From Chryseobacterium sp. Tr-659 (GTDB taxonomy: Bacteria > Bacteroidota > Bacteroidia > Flavobacteriales > Weeksellaceae): 64,000 bases of DNA. The position numbers were made by a program, and so were the translations under genes. Positions 1 to 7,770 of the stretch are shown here, one piece after another. The stretch spans positions 248,001-312,000 of the forward strand of contig NZ_VWWP01000002.1 in NCBI RefSeq assembly GCF_011752975.1. Direction: 5' to 3'. Position 1 is the stretch's first letter. Every line of letters begins with the position of its first letter. The notes under the pieces were generated by a model. That model was not told the origin of the DNA, searched no databases, and saw nothing but the letters and a program-made list of their open reading frames with translations.

Positions 1-861
1 TTCGGTAAAGATGGTAAATATGTTACTTCTAACCACCTTAAAGAAAGATTAACTAAAGAATTAGAGAAAAACTTAGCATTAAGAGTTCAGCAGACTGATG
101 ATGCAAACACTTTCCTGGTATTCGGTAGAGGTATTCTTCACTTGTCAGTTTTGATTGAAACAATGAGAAGAGAAGGGTACGAAATGACTATCGGTCAGCC
201 ACAGGTTATCTTCAAAGAAATTGATGGTGAGAAATGTGAGCCTTATGAGTCTTTGGTAGTTGACGTTCCTGAAGAATTTGCTTCAAGAGTAATCGACCTT
301 GCCACTCAGAGAAAAGGTGACCTTCACATTATGGAAACTAAAGGTGAAATGCAGCACATGGAGTTTGAAATTCCTTCAAGAGGTCTAATCGGACTACGTT
401 CTCAGATGCTAACTGCAACTGCAGGTGAAGCTATTATGGCACACCGTTTCACAGAATACAAGCCTTTCAAAGGTGCTATCCCTGGAAGAAACAATGGAGT
501 ATTGATCAGCAAAACTACAGGTCCTGCTACAGAATATTCTATCGCTAAATTACAGGATAGAGGTAAATTCTTCGTTGATCCGGGTGAGGAAATCTATACT
601 GGAATGATCATCGGTGAACAAAACAAACCTGGAGATTTGGTAGTAAACATCGTAGAAGCAAAACAGTTGAACAACATGAGAGCTTCCGGAAAAGATAAAG
701 ATACTGGTGTTGCTCCGAAAATCTTATTCTCTCTGGAAGAATGTATGGAATATATTCAAGGAGATGAAGCCATTGAGGTAACTCCAAACTTTATCAGAAT
801 GAGAAAGAAAATCCTTTCTGAAGAAGAAAGAAAAAGAGTGGAAAGATCTGCGAAAGCATAA
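1..861 (+). CDS. typA: Ribosome-associated GTPase TypA/BipA, C-terminal part (5' end outside window)
   Basis: Reading frame 1 is open from the first base, so the gene starts upstream of the window; 286 C-terminal residues are visible of a family length near 600. TypA/BipA is a translational GTPase that binds ribosomes and helps 50S assembly and stress adaptation. The visible part has the family signature GRGILHLSVLIETMRREGYE at about visible residues 43-62, then the EF-G domain V-like segment (SRGLIGLRSQMLTAT) and the TypA-specific C-terminal domain. The G domain lies outside. An internal ATG at 142 is not the true start because conserved family sequence continues upstream of it. A strong terminator follows. 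The call is secure by family resemblance. Confidence 0.96.
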   Translation, partial: FGKDGKYVTSNHLKERLTKELEKNLALRVQQTDDANTFLVFGRGILHLSVLIETMRREGYEMTIGQPQVIFKEIDGEKCEPYESLVVDVPEEFASRVIDLATQRKGDLHIMETKGEMQHMEFEIPSRGLIGLRSQMLTATAGEAIMAHRFTEYKPFKGAIPGRNNGVLISKTTGPATEYSIAKLQDRGKFFVDPGEEIYTGMIIGEQNKPGDLVVNIVEAKQLNNMRASGKDKDTGVAPKILFSLEECMEYIQGDEAIEVTPNFIRMRKKILSEEERKRVERSAKA

Positions 862-883
862 TCCAACTTATATACATAAAATC

Positions 884-911
884 AAAGCCTCGATTTTCGA
901 GGCTTTTTTTC
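884..911 (+). terminator. Rho-independent terminator of typA
   Basis: Perfect 10-bp inverted repeat (AAAGCCTCGA / TCGAGGCTTT) with a 3-base loop followed by a T run, directly after typA. Confidence 0.9.
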
Positions 912-978
912 TGTTGTTACTCATTAAAATGCTTATTTTGGCATAATAATCTCTACAAAAAATAAAAATAATTTAAAA

Positions 979-986
979 TAGTTTTG
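979..986 (+). promoter_or_regulatory. Bacteroidota -7 box (TAGTTTTG) before the GHL10 lipoprotein gene
   Basis: TAGTTTTG fits the Bacteroidota -7 consensus TAnnTTTG. It ends only 6 bases before the ATG at 993, so the transcript may start at or next to the start codon (leaderless) or at the in-frame ATG at 999. No clear -33 TTG at the usual spacing. Confidence 0.45.
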
Positions 987-992
987 CAGACT

Positions 993-2609
993 ATGAGAAT
1001 GAATAGATTAAAGCTTATCGTTTTACTAAGTGTTTTTGCATCTTATACTACTTCGTGTTCAGTTCAGAATAATGTAGTGAAAACACCACCTTCCCCTAAA
1101 AATGCACCTAAACCTAATACAGGAAATATACCCAAACCAAAAGAAAATACATCCACTGCCCAACCGGTAACAGGAATTGCTGCAGATGATACTTTCAGAA
1201 CCAATCTTCCGGAGATCAAGAGAGAATTCCGTGGAGCATGGATTGCCAGTGTTGCCAATATCAACTGGCCGTCAAGAAATGATCTTACGGTAGAACAGCA
1301 GAAGGCAGAAGCAATCAGTATGCTTGATATGTTGAAAAATAATAATTTCAATGCAGCTATTTTTCAGATCAGACCTTCGGCAGATGCTTTATATACAAGT
1401 AATATTGAACCGTGGTCTTATTTTCTGACAGGTGAAACAGGAACCGCACCTTATCCCAATTATGATCCGCTTCAGTTTTGGATTGAAGAAGCTCACAAAA
1501 GAGGGTTGGAGCTGCATGTATGGTTAAACCCTTATCGTGCCCATCATTCCAATGGAGGAGCTGTAAATAAGCTTTCCATGGCTAGTAAGCTTTCAGATAT
1601 TGTCGTAAGACTAAAGAATGGAATGTATTGGTTTGATCCTGCTGATCCGAGAACGCAGGGACACGTTTCCAATGTCGTAAAAGATATTGTAAAAAGATAT
1701 GACATAGATGCCGTTCATTTTGATGATTATTTCTATCCGTATGCTGCTTATAACAAAGGGGCAGATTTTCCGGATAATGCAACCTGGAATGCTTATGTAA
1801 GCAGTGGTGGAACGCTGTCAAGAGCAGATTGGAGAAGAGATAACGTAAATAAATTTGTAGAACGTATCTATAAAGAGATCCATGCAGAAAAGAACTATGT
1901 GAAATTCGGGATCAGCCCGTTTGGGATCTGGAAACCCGGATATCCGGCAGGAGTAGTAGGTTCTTCACAATTTGACGAACTCTACGCAGATGCTAAATTA
2001 TGGCTGAATAGAGGCTGGGTAGATTATTTTTCACCACAGCTGTATTGGCCTATAGATTCCAAAGGACAAAGTTTTGAAGCCCTATTAAGCTGGTGGCAAT
2101 CCGAAAATACAATGAACCGCCATTTATGGCCAGGATTGAATACAGTTGAGATCAAAGTATCCGATCGTCCTACGGAAATCAAGAATCAGATTGAGATTTC
2201 AAGAAATATATTGAAAAAAGATGCCGGGGAGATCCATTGGAGCATTGCCGGGCTGACTAAAAACCCTAACATGCTTCCCACGCTGAAAAATGGGCCTTAC
2301 AGTGAAAAAGCATTGATTCCGAAATCTCCATGGATAAAGACTATTCCGCTGCAAACTCCTTCATTGTTTATCACAGATAACGGAAGTTTTGCACAAACCA
2401 GCTGGAGCACAAAAAATATCGGAGAAGTTTTCCAGTGGGTACTTTTCACGCAGTATAACGGTATATGGGAAACTGAAATCCTTACGTTGGATGCTCTTTC
2501 TAAAGATATTCCTAAGTTTAAAGACGGAAAAAAACTGAATGCTGTAGCCATCAAAGCTATTGACAGGCTTGGAAATGAAAGCGATTATATGGCAAAGAAA
2601 ATTAGGTAA
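993..2609 (+). CDS. GHL10 / DUF187 family glycoside hydrolase-like lipoprotein
   Basis: 538 residues. A lipoprotein signal runs to Cys22 (hydrophobic stretch then TTSC), followed by a Pro/Lys-rich linker to about residue 50. The main domain starts near residue 78 with REFRGAWIASVANINWPS and carries LHVWLNPYRA and AVHFDDYFYPY, the TIM-barrel motifs of the GHL10 (PF02638, YngK-like) family; a C-terminal beta domain follows. Family members are thought to act on surface or cell-wall glycans; the substrate here is unknown. I chose ATG 993 over the TTG at 984, because the TTG falls inside a -7 promoter box. Monocistronic, with its own terminator. Likely exported and lipid-anchored. Confidence 0.85.
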   Translation: MRMNRLKLIVLLSVFASYTTSCSVQNNVVKTPPSPKNAPKPNTGNIPKPKENTSTAQPVTGIAADDTFRTNLPEIKREFRGAWIASVANINWPSRNDLTVEQQKAEAISMLDMLKNNNFNAAIFQIRPSADALYTSNIEPWSYFLTGETGTAPYPNYDPLQFWIEEAHKRGLELHVWLNPYRAHHSNGGAVNKLSMASKLSDIVVRLKNGMYWFDPADPRTQGHVSNVVKDIVKRYDIDAVHFDDYFYPYAAYNKGADFPDNATWNAYVSSGGTLSRADWRRDNVNKFVERIYKEIHAEKNYVKFGISPFGIWKPGYPAGVVGSSQFDELYADAKLWLNRGWVDYFSPQLYWPIDSKGQSFEALLSWWQSENTMNRHLWPGLNTVEIKVSDRPTEIKNQIEISRNILKKDAGEIHWSIAGLTKNPNMLPTLKNGPYSEKALIPKSPWIKTIPLQTPSLFITDNGSFAQTSWSTKNIGEVFQWVLFTQYNGIWETEILTLDALSKDIPKFKDGKKLNAVAIKAIDRLGNESDYMAKKIR

Positions 2610-2669
2610 TTTGTCTATAAGAAAATAAATGGATTTGCTCTGTGTAATTTAAACAGAGAAACAATGTAA

Positions 2670-2708
2670 AATAAGAGCCGGTTTTTAAAAAAGACTGGCT
2701 CTTATTTT
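2670..2708 (+). terminator. Terminator after the GHL10 lipoprotein gene
   Basis: 12-bp stem (AATAAGAGCCGG / CTGGCTCTTATT, one G-T pair) and a short T-rich tail. Confidence 0.8.
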
Positions 2709-2847
2709 AGAATAACTATAAATTATTATTTTAAAATAATGAAAATCAATAAGATGTAAATGTTTTTTATTGTGTCCTATTTAAAATAAAAACTTTATCG
2801 GAATCATTTTTGCATGATTGTTCCCATAATCACCAAAATATAACATT

Positions 2848-3399
2848 ATGAATACTAAAAGACTTTCCGCGAAAGTGGAAAAAGCACTTAGTGATCAGAT
2901 GAACAAGGAAATTCATGCATCACACGTTTTTCTATCGTATGGAATTTGGGCCGATGATAAAGGCTATCAGGGAATTGCCAACTTTTTATACCGCCATGCC
3001 CAGGAAGAGAGAAATCACTCCATCAAATTCATGGAATATATTTTAAACAGAGGCGGAAAACCAAAAGTAGCTGCCATTCCTGCTCCTCCTGCTGATCCCA
3101 AAACATTAACTGCCTGCTTTGACGGCGTCTTTAAACATGAAGTAGACAATACAACTGCAATTTATAAAATTGTAGATCTTTCAATGGAAGAAAAAGACTG
3201 GGCTACGTGGAATTTTATGCAATGGTTCGTACAGGAGCAGATTGAAGAAGAAACATTAGCCCAAAATCTGATTGATAAATTAAAAATTGCAGGAGGCGAC
3301 AGAGCCACCGACGAATCTTTATTTACCCTGGATAAAACTTTGCAGGAAGCACCAGATAGTGTTCCTTTAGCTCAGAGCGCTACAGGAAATAATCCTTAA
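2848..3399 (+). CDS. ftnA: Non-haem ferritin
   Basis: 183 residues, slightly longer than the usual 165-175. It is a bacterial ferritin that oxidises Fe(II) and stores Fe(III) in a 24-mer cytoplasmic cage. Four-helix ferritin residues are visible: E21, E54 and H57 (HAQEERNH), an acidic helix around HEVDN, and QEQIEEE, matching the ferroxidase A/B sites of FtnA. The C-terminal 20 residues are a low-complexity extension. The start is the first ATG of the frame. A near-match -7 box (CATTTTTG, 2805-2812) lies upstream. Single gene with its own terminator. Confidence 0.93.
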   Translation: MNTKRLSAKVEKALSDQMNKEIHASHVFLSYGIWADDKGYQGIANFLYRHAQEERNHSIKFMEYILNRGGKPKVAAIPAPPADPKTLTACFDGVFKHEVDNTTAIYKIVDLSMEEKDWATWNFMQWFVQEQIEEETLAQNLIDKLKIAGGDRATDESLFTLDKTLQEAPDSVPLAQSATGNNP

Positions 3400-3425
3400 A
3401 GCCCTTTGCCAAACAAATTTTTTTG

Positions 3426-3457
3426 AAAATCTGTCATCACAAAGGCAGATTTTTTTA
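3426..3457 (+). terminator. Terminator after ferritin
   Basis: AAAATCTG / CAGATTTT stem with a 12-base loop and T-run, just downstream of the ferritin stop. Confidence 0.75.
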
Positions 3458-3481
3458 TTATGAAACTCCCTTAAAATTCAC

Positions 3482-3489
3482 TATCTTTG
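3482..3489 (+). promoter_or_regulatory. -7 box (TATCTTTG) of the ychF promoter
   Basis: Exact TAnnTTTG match 107 bases before the ychF start, giving a leader of roughly 100 nt that contains a short repeat cluster. Confidence 0.55.
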
Positions 3490-3498
3490 CACGCTGAA

Positions 3499-3593
3499 AG
3501 TTCAAGGTTCAACAATAAAGGCAATAGAAAGCAATACACTCTAAACCTTAAACATTGAACTTTAACCCCTAAACCTTAAACTTTGAATTTTAC
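3499..3593 (+). repeat. Cluster of TTAAACTTTGAA-type short repeats in the ychF leader
   Basis: The 5' leader of ychF is built of variants of AAACCTTAAACTTTGAA: the 13-mer CTAAACCTTAAAC occurs at 3541-3553 and 3569-3581 (28-bp period), with inverted-sense relatives (GTTCAAGGTTCAA) at its left end. Related copies lie at 30518-30556 and 32360-32378. Function unknown; probably a dispersed genomic repeat. Confidence 0.6.
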
Positions 3594-3596
3594 AAT

Positions 3597-4688
3597 ATGA
3601 AATGTGGAATCGTAGGCCTGCCGAATGTAGGTAAATCAACTCTTTTTAACTGTCTGAGCAATGCAAAGGCTCAATCAGCAAACTATCCTTTCTGTACTAT
3701 TGAGCCGAACCTTGGAACGGTTTCCGTACCGGATCAGAGATTGTTTGAACTGGAGAAAATCGTAAAACCTGAGAGAGTTTTACCCGCTGTAGTTGAAATC
3801 GTTGATATTGCAGGTCTTGTAAAAGGAGCCAGCAAAGGAGAAGGATTGGGGAACCAATTCCTTGCCAATATCCGTGAATGTGAGGCAATTATCCACGTTT
3901 TAAGATGTTTTGATAACGGAAATATTGTTCACGTAGAAGGTTCAGTAGATCCGTTAAGAGATAAAGAAATTATTGATATTGAGCTGCAATTGAAAGACCT
4001 TGAAACAGTAGGGAAAGCAGTTGAAAAAGCTAAAAAATTTATCAAATCAGGGAAGAAAGAAGATACTCTTACTTACGAAACCCTTCAGAATTTACAGAAA
4101 TTTCTTGAAGATGGTAAAAATGCAAGAGAATTTGCCACTGATGATTTCACAAAATCAATTATCGCAGAAGTTCAGCTGTTGACCAATAAGCCGGTACTTT
4201 ACGTTTGTAATGTAGACGAAAATTCTATCAAAAACGGAAATGAGTGGATTGGCAAGATTGAAGAAATGGCTAAAAATGAAGGCGCTGAAGTAGTAGTTTT
4301 GGCTGCACAGATAGAAGCTGATATCAACGAGCTTGAAACTTTTGAAGAAAGAGAAATCTTCCTTGAGGAACTAGGTCTTACAGAACCGGGGGTTAACCGT
4401 TTGATTAGAAAAGCTTATGATCTTTTGAAACTTCAGACGTATTTTACTGCCGGGGTAAAAGAAGTAAGAGCATGGACTATCGGACAGGGATGGACTGCCC
4501 CACAGGCTGCAGGAGTAATCCACACAGACTTTGAAAAAGGATTTATCCGTGCAGAAGTAATCAAGTATGATGATTATGTTAATTACGGTTCAGAAGTAAA
4601 AGTAAAAGAAGCCGGGAAACTTTCTGTGGAAGGTAAAGAATATGTAGTTCAGGATGGTGACATCATGCACTTCAGATTCAATGTATAA
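3597..4688 (+). CDS. ychF: Redox-regulated ribosome-associated ATPase YchF (OLA1-like)
   Basis: 363 residues, the normal family length. P-loop at residues 6-13 (GLPNVGKS), switch region DIAGLVKGASKGEG, and the G4-position motif VCNVDE, the non-canonical NKxD replacement that makes YchF prefer ATP. A coiled-coil insertion and a C-terminal TGS domain (IRAEVIKYDDY, ending GDIMHFRFNV) follow. YchF binds ribosomes and influences translation and oxidative-stress responses. Monocistronic, with its own promoter and terminator. Confidence 0.96.
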   Translation: MKCGIVGLPNVGKSTLFNCLSNAKAQSANYPFCTIEPNLGTVSVPDQRLFELEKIVKPERVLPAVVEIVDIAGLVKGASKGEGLGNQFLANIRECEAIIHVLRCFDNGNIVHVEGSVDPLRDKEIIDIELQLKDLETVGKAVEKAKKFIKSGKKEDTLTYETLQNLQKFLEDGKNAREFATDDFTKSIIAEVQLLTNKPVLYVCNVDENSIKNGNEWIGKIEEMAKNEGAEVVVLAAQIEADINELETFEEREIFLEELGLTEPGVNRLIRKAYDLLKLQTYFTAGVKEVRAWTIGQGWTAPQAAGVIHTDFEKGFIRAEVIKYDDYVNYGSEVKVKEAGKLSVEGKEYVVQDGDIMHFRFNV

Positions 4689-4715
4689 GAAAAAATATTA
4701 AAGTTAGTTTGTAAT

Positions 4716-4749
4716 AAAAGGCGCTTCCATGAATTTGGGAGCGCTTTTT
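4716..4749 (+). terminator. Terminator of ychF
   Basis: GCGCTTCC / GGGAGCGC stem (one G-T pair), 8-base loop, TTTTT tail. Confidence 0.8.
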
Positions 4750-4773
4750 GCATTCACGTGCTAAACTTTAATC

Positions 4774-5853
4774 ATGAAAATTATATATTTTGCACTGCCG
4801 TTCTTATTTTTTTCCTGTTCACAATCCGTTGAACAGAGATGCTTGGTTAACAATCGGAAAGACGTTATCAATGATTATGAAGAACAGAAATCTTATACTG
4901 TAAACCAGATATTGAATGAAAAACCCGAGTATCTTGAAATTGTCAATCTCAAAAAATACAGAAGCTTTAAGAAAGACAGCGCAGTATCACATTCTTATGA
5001 AAGTTCAAAAGAATCAGAAGATATATTCAGCAGACAGGAGAAGGAGTTTAAAATATTCAGTGACCACTTTTCAGATCAGTTTCTCTGCTACTCCCAACAG
5101 CAGATAGGAAATATCCTTTACGGTCTAGGCAGAAACAGGCTTGGGTTTTGGCTTCTTAGTATTGAGAATGGAAAAGCCAATGCCCATTTTCTGGGATTGA
5201 GTTTCAGTCATTATTATATCAACGAAATTCAGGAAAATCCGATGATAAGAGACGGTTTTCTTCAGCTTGAAGGAAGTCTTGTGAAAATCATAAAGGTTGC
5301 AGGGCTGCCCGGTTATGACGATTACTCTGCTATTGAAGACGGAAAATTATTCAGAATCAATATTGAGCGTTTGAAGAAAGATACGGATGGAGATGGTTAC
5401 AACGATATTTTTGAAAAAAGCTTTGGATTAAATCCTGAAAATAAAGATACGGACGGTGATGGAATTAATGATTTTGAAGACATGAATCCCATGTTTAAAT
5501 CCGGAAATAATAAATTCACTCAGTTGTATGAACTTCTGCTGCCCGGCTACGGAAACGCAAATATGAAAAGATTGCAGTATACCTTTGAGGTCTATAAAAC
5601 TGATTGTGACTACTTTCATCAGATCAATCCTGAGTTGAGGGTATTATTTATGCCCGAAAGTAAAGGAAAGCAGACTTATTATACAAGAATGACGGATGTA
5701 ACGGATGAAACAATTTCCAAAATCCAGAAAAATAATAAAGATCCGAAGGTATTTTATATCTATAAATCCGGAAATAGCTTTGGAAATGATTATTCTGCGG
5801 AATATGAAAACGGAAAATGGAAACTTACCATTGTGGGAGGATATGTTGTTTAA
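4774..5853 (+). CDS. Lipoprotein with DxDGDG calcium-binding-like repeats
   Basis: 359 residues. The lipoprotein signal ends at Cys15 (LFFSC), so the product is predicted to be lipid-anchored. Residues 205-240 hold two DTDGDG units (DTDGDGYNDIF and DTDGDGINDFEDMNP), typical of thrombospondin type-3/EF-hand-like Ca2+-binding loops in secreted Bacteroidota proteins. I do not recognise the rest of the protein. It shares a bidirectional terminator with the convergent peptide gene at 5916. No operon partner; function unknown. Confidence 0.75.
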   Translation: MKIIYFALPFLFFSCSQSVEQRCLVNNRKDVINDYEEQKSYTVNQILNEKPEYLEIVNLKKYRSFKKDSAVSHSYESSKESEDIFSRQEKEFKIFSDHFSDQFLCYSQQQIGNILYGLGRNRLGFWLLSIENGKANAHFLGLSFSHYYINEIQENPMIRDGFLQLEGSLVKIIKVAGLPGYDDYSAIEDGKLFRINIERLKKDTDGDGYNDIFEKSFGLNPENKDTDGDGINDFEDMNPMFKSGNNKFTQLYELLLPGYGNANMKRLQYTFEVYKTDCDYFHQINPELRVLFMPESKGKQTYYTRMTDVTDETISKIQKNNKDPKVFYIYKSGNSFGNDYSAEYENGKWKLTIVGGYVV

Positions 5854-5876
5854 ATAGCTCCACCCATCTGAAATAA

Positions 5877-5908
5877 AAATCGCTTCTCTAATCAAGGGAA
5901 GCGATTTC
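5877..5908. terminator. Bidirectional terminator between lipoprotein and Cys-rich peptide gene
   Basis: 10-bp inverted repeat AAATCGCTTC / GAAGCGATTT; the T-rich side works on the plus strand and the A-rich side on the minus strand. Confidence 0.75.
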
Positions 5909-5915
5909 TTTATTC

Positions 5916-6164
5916 TTAAAGCGGAATACCTATATCGAATCTGCATTTTGGCTCTATACATTCTATAGAGTAAACCACACAGTTATTAACAATATCAGTG
6001 CATTTTAATGTTCCTCCAGAGCCCTCTTTACATTCCGGCTCATAGCATGAAGGACCGAATTGAGTACATACACCGCCGCGCATACATACTTTTACCCCTC
6101 CGGCAATTGTTCTTAGCTGTTTCTTATTTAATTTTTTTCCGTTGTTTAAATGTTTGTTATTCAT
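5916..6164 (-). CDS. Cys-rich peptide precursor 1 with double-glycine leader
   Basis: 82 residues: a 23-residue leader ending in GG (GKKLNKKQLRTIAGG) and a 59-residue core with eight cysteines. The leader resembles bacteriocin-type GG leaders cleaved by C39-peptidase ABC exporters. Core cysteines fall in two similar modules, C-x5-C-x6-C-x4-C then C-x6-C-x6-C-x4-C, separated by nine residues, which suggests an internal duplication. It is the last of three tandem genes that share the leader. No exporter, modification enzyme or immunity gene is recognisable nearby, so export and bacteriocin function are inferred from the leader only. Each gene starts at an ATG giving the same leader length. Confidence 0.75.
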   Translation of the reverse strand: MNNKHLNNGKKLNKKQLRTIAGGVKVCMRGGVCTQFGPSCYEPECKEGSGGTLKCTDIVNNCVVYSIECIEPKCRFDIGIPL

Positions 6165-6202
6165 TCGTTAAAAGTCTCTATGGTTTAGTTTTTTTGTAAA
6201 TA

Positions 6203-6361
6203 TTAAATTTCAATACCTGGCTGGCATTGTATTTCTGCACATGCAAAAGAATACTTTTTGCAGGTTAAGTCTGGAAGAAGACACATTTCTTTTCCACCAG
6301 TAATTACTCTCAGTTGTTTTTTGTTCAACTTTTTACCTTTGTCTAAGTTTTGATTTTTCAT
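6203..6361 (-). CDS. Cys-rich peptide precursor 2 with double-glycine leader
   Basis: 52 residues when started at the ATG giving a 23-residue leader (GKKLNKKQLRVITGG), the same length as its two neighbours; a longer in-frame start at 6433 would add 24 unrelated residues and overlap peptide gene 3, so I reject it. The 29-residue core has four cysteines, C-x6-C-x6-C-x4-C, which is exactly the second module of peptide 1. Spacing to peptide genes 3 and 1 is about 40 bp each side, consistent with one transcript. Probably exported and cleaved after GG; activity unknown. Confidence 0.72.
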   Translation of the reverse strand: MKNQNLDKGKKLNKKQLRVITGGKEMCLLPDLTCKKYSFACAEIQCQPGIEI

Positions 6362-6401
6362 AGTATTGGGTTTTAGATTTGATTTAATAGATGATGATGT
6401 C

Positions 6402-6599
6402 TTATGGCTGTGGCCTGCATATTTTTTGTGCACAACCTATAGAAATTGTCGTGCAGTTTCTAATATCATCGGGAGGATAAGTTTCACAAGGAAACTCTGT
6501 ACATAAAATGGGTTCCATACAGTTTAGCATTCCTCCAGTGATAAATTTTAATTCTTTTTTGTTTAATTTTTTACCGGTTTTCAAGATCGGATTTTTCAT
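6402..6599 (-). CDS. Cys-rich peptide precursor 3 with double-glycine leader
   Basis: 65 residues: 23-residue leader (GKKLNKKELKFITGG) and a 42-residue core with six cysteines, C-x5-C-x4-C-x10-C-x6-C-x4-C. The last part (NCTTISIGCAQKIC) aligns with NCVVYSIECIEPKC in peptide 1 and TCKKYSFACAEIQC in peptide 2. It is the first gene of the minus-strand trio, divergent from an AraC regulator. A near-match -7 box (TACATTCG) lies upstream on the minus strand. Role unknown; predicted secreted disulfide-rich or modified peptide. Confidence 0.74.
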   Translation of the reverse strand: MKNPILKTGKKLNKKELKFITGGMLNCMEPILCTEFPCETYPPDDIRNCTTISIGCAQKICRPQP

Positions 6600-6713
6600 T
6601 GCTTTGATTTTTAGGTGGTTAGTTTTTACGAATGTAATAATAAAAAATGAATTATATCACTTGATATGGAGAAAAAAATGTTGTTTTTTTATTTTCATTA
6701 ATAATTTGCTTCG

Positions 6714-6721
6714 TATATTTG
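6714..6721 (+). promoter_or_regulatory. -7 box (TATATTTG) of the AraC regulator gene
   Basis: Exact TAnnTTTG match 20 bases before the ATG at 6742. Confidence 0.5.
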
Positions 6722-6741
6722 AATTTTACAAATGATCTGCT

Positions 6742-7680
6742 ATGGAAAAAATAGCTCACACTTCTTTAGATGACTTCTACAAAGAGATGGCTGCCAAGCT
6801 GGGTAAGGATCTCGAAAGTATTTTTCCAAAAGGCCTTCACAAAGATATCGGCCATTTCAATGTTTTTGATATTGCCCAAACAATAGAGCGCGTTAAAACA
6901 ACCTCTGAAATGCCTTATAACAGGAGAAAATACTATAAGATCAGTTTTATAAGAGGAAAGAACAGAGCCGAATATGCGGATAAAGTGATTTCTATAAAAC
7001 AGAACGCCTTACTATTTGCCACTCCCAGAGTACCTTACCACTGGATTCCTGAAGATCCTGAACAATCAGGAAGTTTCTGCGTATTTACAGAAGATTTCTT
7101 TATTAAAGATAAATCCTATTATCATCTCGAAGATCTGCCTATTTTTCAGCCTGGAGGAGTTCCTGTTTTTGAAATTGATGATGAACTGGCAGAAGAAATC
7201 GAATCACTTTTTAAAAAAATAAAAAAAGAGATTGATTCCGATTATGTTTTCAAATATGATCTCATCCGAAATTATGTGCTGGAGCTGATTCATTACGGAC
7301 AAAAATTACAACCCGCAACAAAGATCTCTGCTTCCAACGATGCTTCAATGAGAGTGGTTTCCCTATTTATAGAGCTTTTGGAAAGACAATTTCCGATTGA
7401 ATCCTGGGAACAGAAACTACAGTTAAGAACAGCTAAGGATTACGCTGAAAGACTGGCCGTTCATGTCAATTATTTAAACAAAAGACTAAAAGAAAGTACA
7501 GGAAAAACAACAACGGAACTGATTTCTGATCGTATTATTCAGGAAGCAAAAATTCTTTTAAAGCAGACGAAATGGAATATCTCAGAAATATCATATGCAC
7601 TGGGATTTGAAGAAATAGCCCATTTTTCAAATTTCTTTAAAAGAAAAACGTCGTTTACTCCATTAGAATTTCGGTCCTGA
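6742..7680 (+). CDS. AraC family transcriptional regulator
   Basis: 312 residues. An N-terminal cupin-like sensing region runs to about residue 190 (KYYKISFIRG, KQNALLFATPRVPYHW). The C-terminal AraC DNA-binding domain (about 215-312) has the two helix-turn-helix motifs: KDYAERLAVHVNYLNKRLKE and the conserved tail WNISEISYALGFEEIAHFSN followed by FKRKTSFTPLEFR. It is divergent from the peptide trio and 90 bp upstream of a short-chain dehydrogenase on the same strand. AraC-SDR pairs are common, so the SDR gene is the likely target (inference). Confidence 0.9.
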   Translation: MEKIAHTSLDDFYKEMAAKLGKDLESIFPKGLHKDIGHFNVFDIAQTIERVKTTSEMPYNRRKYYKISFIRGKNRAEYADKVISIKQNALLFATPRVPYHWIPEDPEQSGSFCVFTEDFFIKDKSYYHLEDLPIFQPGGVPVFEIDDELAEEIESLFKKIKKEIDSDYVFKYDLIRNYVLELIHYGQKLQPATKISASNDASMRVVSLFIELLERQFPIESWEQKLQLRTAKDYAERLAVHVNYLNKRLKESTGKTTTELISDRIIQEAKILLKQTKWNISEISYALGFEEIAHFSNFFKRKTSFTPLEFRS

Positions 7681-7770
7681 TTTGAATTTTGCAAATTTCA
7701 GATTGATTCAAGCAAATGCTTCACCCTGAAATTATCCCAACTTTGTAACATCAAAATAATCAAAATAAAA

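Noticed and set aside
5644..5961. 105-codon minus-strand reading frame across the lipoprotein 3' end
   Set aside because: Crosses the bidirectional terminator and overlaps both the lipoprotein and peptide 1; shadow.
6362..6433. Longer start for Cys-rich peptide 2
   Set aside because: Would add 24 residues before the leader and overlap peptide gene 3; the shorter start gives the same 23-residue leader as the other two.
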